Shown: positions 25,202-32,934 of the stretch, piece by piece
Numbering within the stretch: the first letter of the stretch is position 1
Layout: the number at the start of each line of letters is the position of its first letter
Origin: CALAED01 sp036378315
Lineage (GTDB): Bacteria; Actinomycetota; Actinomycetes; Streptosporangiales; Streptosporangiaceae
Direction of reading: 5' to 3'
NCBI GenBank assembly: GCA_036378315.1
Contig: DASUWU010000112.1
Span: forward strand, 22,777 to 86,776
DNA length: 64,000 nt
Translations under genes and position numbers: made by a program
The notes under the pieces: generated by a model
The model's input: the letters and a program-made list of their open reading frames with translations, nothing else
What the model was told of the DNA's origin: nothing
Databases searched by the model: none

Positions 25202-26969
25202 ACCCATGTACGACGTCGCGATCATCGGCGGCGGCATCGGCGGCAGCACCCTGGCGGCGATCCTCGCCAGGCACGGTGTCGACGTCCTCCTGATCGAGGG
25301 CGGGTCGCACCCGCGGTTCACCATCGGCGAGTCGACGATCCCGGAGACCACGTTGCTGCTGCGGGCGATCGCCCGCCGGTTCGACGTCCCGGAGCTGGCC
25401 TACCTGAGCACGTACGACGGGCTCAGGACGTACGTCTCGACCGCATGCGGGGTCAAGCGGAACTTCTCGTTCTTCCAGCACGCGGACGGCGAACCTGTGG
25501 ACCCCAGGCACGCCACCCAGCTTTCGACGTTCTCGCCGCCGTTGGGTCCTGACGGTCACCTCTTCCGGCAGGACGTCGATGCGTGGCTGTACTTCCTCGC
25601 GCTGCGCTACGGCGCCACCGGCGTCACGAACACGAAGATCGAGGACGTGGAGATCGGCGAGAAGCACGTCGAGCTGCGCACGGCCGGCGGCCAGGCGCAC
25701 CGGGCGCGCTACGTCGTCGACGCCGGCGGCATCCGCGCCGTGCTGCCGCAGGTGCTCGGGCTGCGCGAGTCGCCGGCACGCTTCGAGACCCGGTCCAGGT
25801 CGATCTTCACGCACATGGTGGGCGTGAAGCCATGGGAGCACATCGTGGGAGACCGGTCGGCTCACCACCTCCCGAGCCCGCCCTCCCAGGGCACCCTCCA
25901 CCACATGTTCGACGGCGGCTGGGCCTGGATCATCCCGTTCGACAACCATCCGCGGAGCACCAACCCGCTGTGCAGCGTGGGGATCAGCCTGGACCTCGCG
26001 AAACACCCCTACTCGGGCGACGCGCCCGAGGAGGAGTTCTGGCAGATCGTGTCGCGTTTCCCTTCGCTGTCGCAGCAGCTCGGCAAGGCGGCTCCGGTAC
26101 GCGACTTCATCGGCTCCCGGGCCAACCAGTTCTCCTCGAACCAGGTCGCCGGGGACCGGTGGTTCCTGCTCCCCCACGCCAGCAACTTCATCGACCCGCT
26201 GTTCTCCAGCGGCCTGTCGGTCACGTTCTGGGCGGTCAACCAGCTCGCCCCCCGGCTGCTGCACAGCGTGCAGGCCAACCACTTCTGCGCGGCGGACCTC
26301 CAACCGGTCGTGGAATGGACCGAGAAATGCTTCGCCTACTACGACACGCTCGTCTCGCGGTCCTACAAGTGCTTCCATGACTTCGACCTCTGGAATGCCT
26401 GGTACCGCGTTTGGGTGCTCGGCTCGCTGTACGGAAACAGCGGGCTGATCGGGGTGCTTTCGCGATCCAGGGGCGGGATCGACGACCCCGCCTGGAAGAC
26501 GCTCGAAACCGCGCCCTACCGGGGCGTGCAGTCGGTGGACTATCCCGAGTTCGCCGCGCTCCTGGAAGCCGCGGCGACCGAGGTCGACGACTACTCAAGC
26601 GGCCGGCAGTCCGCCGGCGACGCCGCCGCGAACATCTTCGGGCACATCGAGGCGAGCGGCATGAGCCCGGGGCCGCTGCCCATGCTGAACCCGAAGGCGC
26701 ATGCCCCAGCCGGTGTCTTGACGCTGTTTCCGCTGGCCCGCCTCAGGGCCTGGGGCTGGCGGGCGCCGCGACACGTTCGAGGGCGCTACTTCACGTCCGG
26801 CTTCTGGCTCGTGAGCTTCCTTCTCGCACTCCACATCGGGCACGAAGTGGGACAGGCGTTCTCCGGACTGCGGCATCTCATCAGGGACACCCTGGCGGGC
26901 TGGAACCGCGACTGGAAGCGACGCGTGCCGCGGCCGGCCGCCGCACACGGACCGAGGGAGCAGGGATGA
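25194..26969 (+). CDS. Flavin-dependent halogenase
   Basis: The protein has 591 residues from an ATG at 25194 with GGAGAG just upstream. The FAD motif is IIGGGIGGST at residues 10-19, followed by GESTIPETT, a Lys88 in GVKRNFSFF that fits the catalytic Lys position, and the halogenase signature WAWIIP at 243-248. It resembles phenol/pyrrole-type halogenases that use FADH2 and O2 to form HOCl, often on carrier-bound substrates. It is about 80-100 residues longer than small-molecule members, with a C-terminal helical region. A flavin reductase is encoded two genes downstream, as expected. The halide and target position are unknown. Confidence 0.9.
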   Translation: MHEPMYDVAIIGGGIGGSTLAAILARHGVDVLLIEGGSHPRFTIGESTIPETTLLLRAIARRFDVPELAYLSTYDGLRTYVSTACGVKRNFSFFQHADGEPVDPRHATQLSTFSPPLGPDGHLFRQDVDAWLYFLALRYGATGVTNTKIEDVEIGEKHVELRTAGGQAHRARYVVDAGGIRAVLPQVLGLRESPARFETRSRSIFTHMVGVKPWEHIVGDRSAHHLPSPPSQGTLHHMFDGGWAWIIPFDNHPRSTNPLCSVGISLDLAKHPYSGDAPEEEFWQIVSRFPSLSQQLGKAAPVRDFIGSRANQFSSNQVAGDRWFLLPHASNFIDPLFSSGLSVTFWAVNQLAPRLLHSVQANHFCAADLQPVVEWTEKCFAYYDTLVSRSYKCFHDFDLWNAWYRVWVLGSLYGNSGLIGVLSRSRGGIDDPAWKTLETAPYRGVQSVDYPEFAALLEAAATEVDDYSSGRQSAGDAAANIFGHIEASGMSPGPLPMLNPKAHAPAGVLTLFPLARLRAWGWRAPRHVRGRYFTSGFWLVSFLLALHIGHEVGQAFSGLRHLIRDTLAGWNRDWKRRVPRPAAAHGPREQG

Positions 26970-28252
26970 ACCCGACCAGCCGCGACGACGCCGGCACCGC
27001 CGTGGCCGGCCGCCCGGACATCATCGCGCGCGCCGCGGCGAGCACCGTACGCAGCCAGGCGAAAATCGCCCGCGAGCTCGGCGCCTACCCGTACGAGTTC
27101 GTGCTCGCCCACCCCGGCGCGCCGGTCGCCGCGGCCGGCGGAAAGGGCCAGATCACCAACTTCGGATCCAGCAACTACCTCGGGCTCAGCACCCATCCCG
27201 AAGTGGTCGCCGCCGCCCAGGAGGCGACGCGCCGGTACGGCACGAGCACCGCCGGGCCCCGCCTTTTCAACGGCACGCTGGACCTCCACGTGCAGATCGA
27301 GGAAGAGCTCGCCGACTTCTACGGAAAGGAGTCGGCGGCCATCTTCCAGAGCGGGTTCACGGCCAACATGGCGATGCTCTCCCGGCTGTTCGGCCCGGAC
27401 GACGTGGTGATCTTCGACCGCGACTCGCACGCCAGCCAGCGAGAGGGCGCCAACAGCGGGCGGATCAGGAACCTGACGTTTCGGCATAACGATCCGGCCA
27501 GCCTGCGCCGGCGCATCGCGGCGCTGCCCGCGACCACCCCCTTCGCCGTCTCGCTGGACGGCGTCTTCAGCATGGACGGCTCGCTCCCCCCGCTTCCCGA
27601 GATCGCCGCCGTGACGAAGGACAACGGCGGCACCCTGCTGGTCGACGAGGCGCACGGCATCGGCGTCATGGGTCCGACGGGCGGCGGCGCCTGCGAGCAT
27701 TTCGGCTGCGTCGACAAGGTCGACCTCATCAGCCTGAGCCTGAGCAAGGCGCTCGCCGGGTCGGGCGGTGCGGTCGTCGGCGACCGGGCGGCCGTCGAGC
27801 AGATCGCGTTGACGGCGCGTTCGTATATCTTCACGGCCAGCTGCGATCCGGCCGCCGCCGGCGCCGCGCTCGCCGCCCTGCGCCTGCTGCGCAGCACGCC
27901 CGAGCTGCCCGCCGCCGTGCGTCGCAACGGCGCGCGCCTGCGCGAGGTCGTCGCCCAGGCGGGCTGGCAGGCCATCCCCGGCGTCGCGCCGATCGTGTCC
28001 ATCCCGGTGCGCAACAGGATCTCCGCCGTCTACGCCTGGCGGCACCTCATCGAGTTCGGCGTCTACGCCAACGTCGCGATCCCACCGGCCGTGCCGGAAC
28101 ACGGCTGCGTGATCCGGCTGGTGGCCACCGCGGCGCACTCCGACGCCGACTTCGAGAAGCTGTACGACGCGCTCTCGGCGACCCATGAGCAGATGCGCAG
28201 GCCGTACCTGTTCGACCTGGCCGTGGACGCGGTGGGGTCCGGCCATGCGTAG
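26966..28252 (+). CDS. PLP-dependent alpha-oxoamine synthase (AONS/SPT-like)
   Basis: The protein has 428 residues. The family motifs are present: NFGSSNYLGLS, STAGPRLFNGTLDLH, DGVFSMDGSLPPLP, LLVDEAHGIGVMG, and the PLP-binding Lys in SLSLSKALAGSGG. These enzymes condense an amino acid with an acyl-CoA or acyl-ACP, with loss of CO2, to give an alpha-aminoketone. No thioesterase is present in the operon, so this is the best candidate for releasing the polyene chain from the ACP. The amino acid cannot be read from sequence; Gly, Ala and Ser are family substrates. The biotin (BioF) role is unlikely because no other bio gene is near. It overlaps both neighbours. Confidence 0.92.
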   Translation: MNPTSRDDAGTAVAGRPDIIARAAASTVRSQAKIARELGAYPYEFVLAHPGAPVAAAGGKGQITNFGSSNYLGLSTHPEVVAAAQEATRRYGTSTAGPRLFNGTLDLHVQIEEELADFYGKESAAIFQSGFTANMAMLSRLFGPDDVVIFDRDSHASQREGANSGRIRNLTFRHNDPASLRRRIAALPATTPFAVSLDGVFSMDGSLPPLPEIAAVTKDNGGTLLVDEAHGIGVMGPTGGGACEHFGCVDKVDLISLSLSKALAGSGGAVVGDRAAVEQIALTARSYIFTASCDPAAAGAALAALRLLRSTPELPAAVRRNGARLREVVAQAGWQAIPGVAPIVSIPVRNRISAVYAWRHLIEFGVYANVAIPPAVPEHGCVIRLVATAAHSDADFEKLYDALSATHEQMRRPYLFDLAVDAVGSGHA

Positions 28253-28781
28253 CACCGCGTCGCCGCGCGCCGGTGAGTCCGGCATGCGCGACTTCATGAA
28301 CGTGTTTCCGTCCGGCGTCTCGGTCGTGGCCGCGTACTGCCCGGACACCGGTCCGCGCGGGTTGACCTGTAGCTCGCTGACGAGCGTGACCTTGTCCCCG
28401 CCCACCATCGTGGTGTGCATCCGCACCGCGAGCCGTACGCTGCGAGCCGCCCTCGTCAGCGGCCGGTTCGCGCTCAACCTGCTGCACGAGCGCGCCAGCC
28501 GGGCCTCAGCCCTGTTCGCCTCCGGGGCGGCCGACCGCTTCGACAAGATCGAGTGGCAGCTGCCCGCCGGCGCGTGCGGTCCGCACCTCACGGCGGACTC
28601 CCACGCCATCGCCGACTGCGCGGTGACCGACACGGTGCGGGTCGGCGACCATACGGCGGTGTTCGCCGAGGTGCGCCGCATCAGCCTTCGGAACGACGCC
28701 GAACCGCTGCTCTATGGCCGCCGCAGGTACGCGCGCTGGTCCGACGCCACGTCGGTGCCGCCGCCGCACGCGGCCCGCTAG
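28245..28781 (+). CDS. Flavin reductase (HpaC-like FMN-binding split barrel)
   Basis: The ATG at 28245 overlaps the oxoamine synthase end by 8 bp and gives 178 residues. Features of the split-barrel reductase family are MNVFPSGVSVVAA near the start, TCSSLTSVTLSPPTIVVCI (flavin binding) and the C-terminal region with HTAVFAEV. It would use NAD(P)H to supply reduced FAD to the halogenase encoded two genes upstream. It is the last gene of the plus-strand operon. It converges with the carboxylase gene only 16 bp away, with no obvious hairpin between. Confidence 0.92.
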   Translation: MRSTASPRAGESGMRDFMNVFPSGVSVVAAYCPDTGPRGLTCSSLTSVTLSPPTIVVCIRTASRTLRAALVSGRFALNLLHERASRASALFASGAADRFDKIEWQLPAGACGPHLTADSHAIADCAVTDTVRVGDHTAVFAEVRRISLRNDAEPLLYGRRRYARWSDATSVPPPHAAR

Positions 28782-28797
28782 AACCCCTGGAGTTCGT

Positions 28798-30201
28798 TCA
28801 GAGGGGGATGTTGCCGTGCCAGCCGCGAGCCTGGGTGGCCTCGACCAGGGCGCCGGCAATGGTGCCGCGGGTGGCGGCGGGGTCGATCACCGCGTCGACG
28901 GAGCCGACCTCTCGGGCACGCTGGAGACCTCCCGCCTCCTTCTCGTAGGCCGCGACGAGCTCCCGTTCGACGTCGTCCCGCCGGTCTTGGGACGTCGCCG
29001 CGAGCCGGCGGCGGTGCAGGATGCGCACGGCGGCCACCGGGCCCATGACGCCGACCTCCGCGGTCGGCCAGGCGAACACCTTGGTCGCACCGATCGCGCG
29101 TGAGTTCATCGCGATGTAGGCGCCGCCGTAGGCCTTGCGCGTCACCAGCGTCACCCGCGGCACCACTGCCTCGGCGAAGGCGTGCAGCAGTTTGGCGCCA
29201 CGCCGCACCACTCCGTCGTGTTCCTGCCGGACGCCGGGGAGATAGCCGGGGACGTCGACGACGACGACGAGTGAAATGCCGAACGAATCACACATGCGAA
29301 CGAAGCGGGCGGCCTTGTCCGCGGCGGCGGCGTCGAGGCAACCGCCCAGCCGCAACGGGTTGTTGGCGAGCACGCCGACCGTGCCGCCGCCGAGCCGCCC
29401 CAGCGTCGTGACGATGTTGGGCGCCCACTTCGCGTGCAACTCGAGGCCCGGCTCGTCCAGCAGGCCGTTGACCAGGGGCTGCACCGGGTAGGCGCGTCTG
29501 GAATCGGCCGGGAGCAGGCCGAGGAGATCCGTCTCGGCCACCGCGGCGAGCCGGACCTGGTCACGGTCGCCGAGCAGCACCGCGGCGCGGCGCGCCAGCC
29601 TGAGCGCGGCGGCTTCGTCCGCGGCCACGAGGTGGGCGACGCCGCTGCGCCGGCTGTGCGGCTCGGGACCGCCCAGTGCGGCCATGTCGACGTCTTCCCC
29701 GGTAACGCCGCGGACCACGGCCGGCCCGGTCACGAACATCCGGCCGGCGGAGGCGATGATCACTACGTCGGTGAGGGCTGGCCCGTACGCGGCGCCGCCA
29801 CCCGCCGGGCCGAGCACCGCGGAGATCTGCGGCACCACACCCGAGGCGCGGGTCATGGCGGCGAAGACGCCGCCGATCGCGTCCAAGGACTCCACGCCCT
29901 CCTGGAGCCGTGCGCCTCCGGAGTGCCACAGCCCGATCACGGGCACCCGCTGCCGCAGCGCCTGGTCGTAGGCATGCAGGATCGCCGCGCAGCCGGTGCG
30001 GCCGATCGCGCCGCCGCCCACCCTGGGGTCGGTCGCGAACGCCACAGCCGGCCGGCCATCGACCCGCCCGCCGCCGCTGAGCACGGTGCCCGCGGCGCCT
30101 ACCGCGAAGGGACGGAAACTGCCGGCGTCGAACAGCGCCGCGAGCCGGTCCTCGGGGTCGGTCGCGAGCCGCTCGGCGTCGGCAACACGGTGGTCAAGCA
30201 C
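28798..30201 (-). CDS. Acyl-CoA carboxylase, carboxyltransferase (beta) subunit
   Basis: The protein has 467 residues with the two crotonase-like halves of PccB/AccD5-type carboxyltransferases. WHSGGARLQEG and GPAGGGAAYGPALTD lie in the N-half; VDVPGYLPGVRQEHDGVVR and TRKAYGGAYIAMNSRAIGA in the C-half. At 467 residues it is shorter than the usual 510-530, mainly at the N-terminus. It transfers carboxyl from biotin to acetyl- or propionyl-CoA. Here it probably boosts malonyl-CoA supply for the polyketide synthase. No biotin-carrying alpha subunit is present in the window, so it must share one encoded elsewhere. Confidence 0.92.
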   Translation of the reverse strand: MLDHRVADAERLATDPEDRLAALFDAGSFRPFAVGAAGTVLSGGGRVDGRPAVAFATDPRVGGGAIGRTGCAAILHAYDQALRQRVPVIGLWHSGGARLQEGVESLDAIGGVFAAMTRASGVVPQISAVLGPAGGGAAYGPALTDVVIIASAGRMFVTGPAVVRGVTGEDVDMAALGGPEPHSRRSGVAHLVAADEAAALRLARRAAVLLGDRDQVRLAAVAETDLLGLLPADSRRAYPVQPLVNGLLDEPGLELHAKWAPNIVTTLGRLGGGTVGVLANNPLRLGGCLDAAAADKAARFVRMCDSFGISLVVVVDVPGYLPGVRQEHDGVVRRGAKLLHAFAEAVVPRVTLVTRKAYGGAYIAMNSRAIGATKVFAWPTAEVGVMGPVAAVRILHRRRLAATSQDRRDDVERELVAAYEKEAGGLQRAREVGSVDAVIDPAATRGTIAGALVEATQARGWHGNIPL

Positions 30202-30235
30202 GGGCGCGGCGCCCCTTCTGCTCCAGCGGACCGCA

Positions 30236-30286
30236 CCCCGGCCTGGCCGGCGCGGCGGACGAGCACCGCGCCGGCCGGCGCCGGGG
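30236..30286 (-). terminator. Long GC hairpin after the secreted-protein gene
   Basis: An inverted repeat of about 20 bp per arm, with a small bulge (CCTGGCCGGCGCGG against CCGCGCCGGCCGGC), lies between the stop of the secreted-protein gene and the start of the carboxylase gene, both on the minus strand. It likely ends transcription of the former. Confidence 0.6.
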
Positions 30287-30312
30287 CGCGGGTCAGCGGA
30301 TCCGCTCGGGGA

Positions 30313-31002
30313 TCAGGTGATGGTCACGGTGCCCAGCACCGGGACCGGCGTCGGGTAGCAGCCGGTACCGATCACGATGGGTGGGTTGGACGGGTTGGAG
30401 GTGTCGGGAATGGTCGCGGTCTGGGTGAATCCGGGGTCGGTGTAGCTCGACCCGTAGGGAACCACGGTGACGGTGCCCTTCTTGGTCGCCTTGATCTTGG
30501 TGGAGACGGTGGGCAGCGTGACGGTGGTGCCCGCGGCCAGCGGCCCCGGTACGGTCAGAACCTCCTTGTTGCCGCTGAACGTGACGGAGGGCTTGCCAGG
30601 TCCGAGGTTCGACCCGCCACTGAGCGAGACACTGGTGATGGTGCCCTGCCCCTTCACCTGGGTGGTGATGACGAGGTCGCTCAGCTGCGAGATCGGGGTC
30701 CCGTTCATGTCCGACGGAACGACGGACGGGGCGTTCGCCCCGGACATGGTGAAGGTGGTACCGGTCGCCGCGGACGACGGACCGGTGAGGACGCTCTTCT
30801 GGGTGAGGCTGAAGGTGACGTCGTTGAACGGCCAGTTCACCTGGCAGGCGAGGTTGACCGGCGTCGTTTTGGTCACCGCCGGCGAGACTGTCCCGGCCGG
30901 CAGTTGGTTTGCCGCCGCCTGGCTGGCGACGACGCCCCCCAGACCTGCGGTGAGCGCGGCGGCGAGTATGCTCGCCGATACCACAGGCAGTTTTTTCACC
31001 AT
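30313..31002 (-). CDS. Secreted protein of unknown function (signal peptide, beta-rich)
   Basis: From the ATG at 31002 about 229 residues are encoded; AAAGGAG lies about 11 bases upstream, while a GTG at 31014 sits too close to it. The N-terminus MVKKLPVVSASILAAALTAG is a Sec signal peptide, cleaved near VASQAAA. The mature part is rich in Thr, Ser, Val and Gly, has two Cys residues (ACQVNW and GTGCYP) that could form one disulfide, and looks all-beta. It resembles small actinobacterial exported proteins of the DUF6801-like kind, but I cannot confirm the family. No link to the polyketide pathway is evident. Confidence 0.75.
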   Translation of the reverse strand: MVKKLPVVSASILAAALTAGLGGVVASQAAANQLPAGTVSPAVTKTTPVNLACQVNWPFNDVTFSLTQKSVLTGPSSAATGTTFTMSGANAPSVVPSDMNGTPISQLSDLVITTQVKGQGTITSVSLSGGSNLGPGKPSVTFSGNKEVLTVPGPLAAGTTVTLPTVSTKIKATKKGTVTVVPYGSSYTDPGFTQTATIPDTSNPSNPPIVIGTGCYPTPVPVLGTVTIT

Positions 31003-31112
31003 TTCGTCCAGCACTCCTTTCCAAGGCGTGGGTCTGGTAAATCAACTATGGCCGGCCCGAGGCGTTGACCACCAGGAATAGGACCGGCATTCGACCGGCA
31101 ATCTTGGCTTTG

Positions 31113-32444
31113 TCACGACGCCGGACGCTGGGCGGCACCGAGCTGTTTGGCGAACAATGAAACGAGCTCGTGGAACTGATACTGATCGGGCGCGGGAGCT
31201 TCTATCAGATGAGTGTCGACCAACAGCTCAAGAATGCGTTCCATGTGCTCTCGGGTGTGCCCGGTCAATACCGCGGCGGTATCGGCGCTGAACCGCACGG
31301 GACCGATCCGCCCCAAGACTCCGAAGGCCGCGCGGGCAGCGCCGCCGTCGTCGAATGCGAGCAAATTGTCATAGCTTTGCCGGAGCGCGGCGGCGACCCC
31401 CAGCTCGCCGATGCTCAGCTCCGCGATCCGCCGGTCAGGACACGCCAGCCGGTGCGCGAGGCGCTGGACGCTCCAGGCGGGCCGGCTCGACAGCCGCAAC
31501 GCGACGATCTTTAGAGCCAGCGGGATGCCACCGCAGGCGTTGAGCAGCAGCTCCGTGGCGACCGGCTCCCGCGCCAGCCGGTCCGGCCCCACGATCGTGG
31601 CGAGGAGCTCGCGAGCGGCGGCGGCGGGGAGCGGCCCCAGCGTCAATGGACGGCAGCCCTCCACGTCCGCCAGCTGGTATCGGCTGGTCACGATGACCCC
31701 GCAGCCCGGTGAGTTGGGGATGAGCGGGCGCACCTGGCCCGCGTCGCGCGCGTCGTCGAGCACCAGCAGGACACGGCGCCCGGTCAACAGGCTCTGGTAG
31801 CGGCCGGCGCGCTCGTCGGCGTCCGATGGCACCTCACCGACCGGCGTGCCGAGGTCACGAAGGATCCTGGACAGCACCTCCGGCGGCGGCGCCGGCGCGG
31901 CGGTGCCCCGGAGGTTCACATAGAGCTGCCCGTCAGGAAACGCCGTGCGCACGCGGTCGGCCGTCGTGAGCGCCACGGCCGACTTTCCGACCCCGGCCAT
32001 CCCAACGACCACCACCGTGGCGGCGGGACCGGCGCCGCTGCCGGCGCCGATGTGCGCGCGCACGAGCCGGTCGGTCAGGCGGCCGACCTCCCGCGCCCGG
32101 CCGCACAGGTCGCCGGGCCCGGGCGGCAGCTGGGCGGGGCCGGCGGCCCCCGCCAGCAAGTTGACCGCCCACGCGGTGCCGGCGCGAAAGGCCGACTCGG
32201 GCGCGGGTATTTCGGCGGGCGTTTCCCACGCGATTGGTTCGGTGGAAGGACCGCTGAGCGCCGCGGCGATAAGCCGGACCGACGTTCGCGTCGGCGTCAC
32301 CGTGCGGCCGCGCTCGATGTTCCTAATCGTCCGTACACTCAGACCCGAGCGCTCGGCCAGCTCTTCTTGAGTGAGCCCGGCGGCACATCGCCGAATTCGC
32401 ACGAGATTGCCGAGAAGCCGGTGCCGATCTTCGTCGAGGTCCAT
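31113..32444 (-). CDS. XRE helix-turn-helix/NB-ARC (AfsR-like STAND) regulator
   Basis: The protein has 443 residues. The N-terminus is an XRE-type helix-turn-helix (LTQEELAERSGLSVRTIRNI) at residues 24-43. An NB-ARC ATPase follows from about residue 145, with Walker A VGMAGVGKSAVAL, Walker B RVLLVLDDARD and GCGVIVTSRYQL. It stops after the winged-helix region with no TPR repeats, so it is shorter than AfsR/DnrI-type regulators. Such proteins regulate secondary metabolism in actinomycetes. It is divergent from the second LAL gene, and together they probably form the right-hand regulatory block of the cluster. Confidence 0.88.
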   Translation of the reverse strand: MDLDEDRHRLLGNLVRIRRCAAGLTQEELAERSGLSVRTIRNIERGRTVTPTRTSVRLIAAALSGPSTEPIAWETPAEIPAPESAFRAGTAWAVNLLAGAAGPAQLPPGPGDLCGRAREVGRLTDRLVRAHIGAGSGAGPAATVVVVGMAGVGKSAVALTTADRVRTAFPDGQLYVNLRGTAAPAPPPEVLSRILRDLGTPVGEVPSDADERAGRYQSLLTGRRVLLVLDDARDAGQVRPLIPNSPGCGVIVTSRYQLADVEGCRPLTLGPLPAAAARELLATIVGPDRLAREPVATELLLNACGGIPLALKIVALRLSSRPAWSVQRLAHRLACPDRRIAELSIGELGVAAALRQSYDNLLAFDDGGAARAAFGVLGRIGPVRFSADTAAVLTGHTREHMERILELLVDTHLIEAPAPDQYQFHELVSLFAKQLGAAQRPAS

Positions 32445-32934
32445 TACGAATGGCCCCTATTAATTGACTGGCCGCCAACATCAACCTTCAGCACTATGCT
32501 GGCAATATTGGCAGCCGCTCCAGGCGGGTCGCAATTGGACAAAGGTAGTGCGATGGGCGCCGGCGCCGGCGGCCCCCGCCCCGCCGGCCGGGGCGAGGCC
32601 CGCTCCCCCCGGATCGGGCGTATGCTTCGGGCTCGGACGCCCTCCAAGATCGCCACGGCCCGGGCGCGCTCGCCTGCGCGGCACCCGGGGCGGTAAGGGC
32701 TGGACAGTGGAACGTCGTTCTGTGGACAATTCCGATGGCCACGCTCCGTACGGCCGGCGCGGAGCGGGTCCGCACAGGGCGGCACCCCGATCCGGCTCCG
32801 GACATTTGGATCGCATACCCAGATGACGCCGGAGCACCGCGCTCAGTAGAGTGACGAGTTGCGGGCTCTGTGTGAAGCTCTGCCCGTGGCGTGTTCGTCA
32901 CGTCCCCGGCCACATGTCACTGAGAGGTGCACAC
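32445..32934. other. Intergenic region between divergent regulators (no gene seen)
   Basis: These 490 bp separate the XRE/NB-ARC gene (minus) from the second LAL gene (plus). Several frames are open but encode Pro/Arg/Ala-rich sequences with no features, and none has a convincing ribosome site. Both promoters must lie here; I could not identify reliable -10/-35 elements. A GAGAGG seven bases before 32935 supports the LAL start. Confidence 0.6.

Noticed and set aside
26966..28252. Reading the oxoamine synthase as biotin-pathway BioF
   Set aside because: It lies inside and is coupled to a polyketide operon, and no other biotin gene is present.
32444..32785. Small open frames in the gap between the XRE/NB-ARC and LAL genes
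   Set aside because: They are Pro/Arg/Ala-rich without ribosome sites or domains and lie where promoters are expected.
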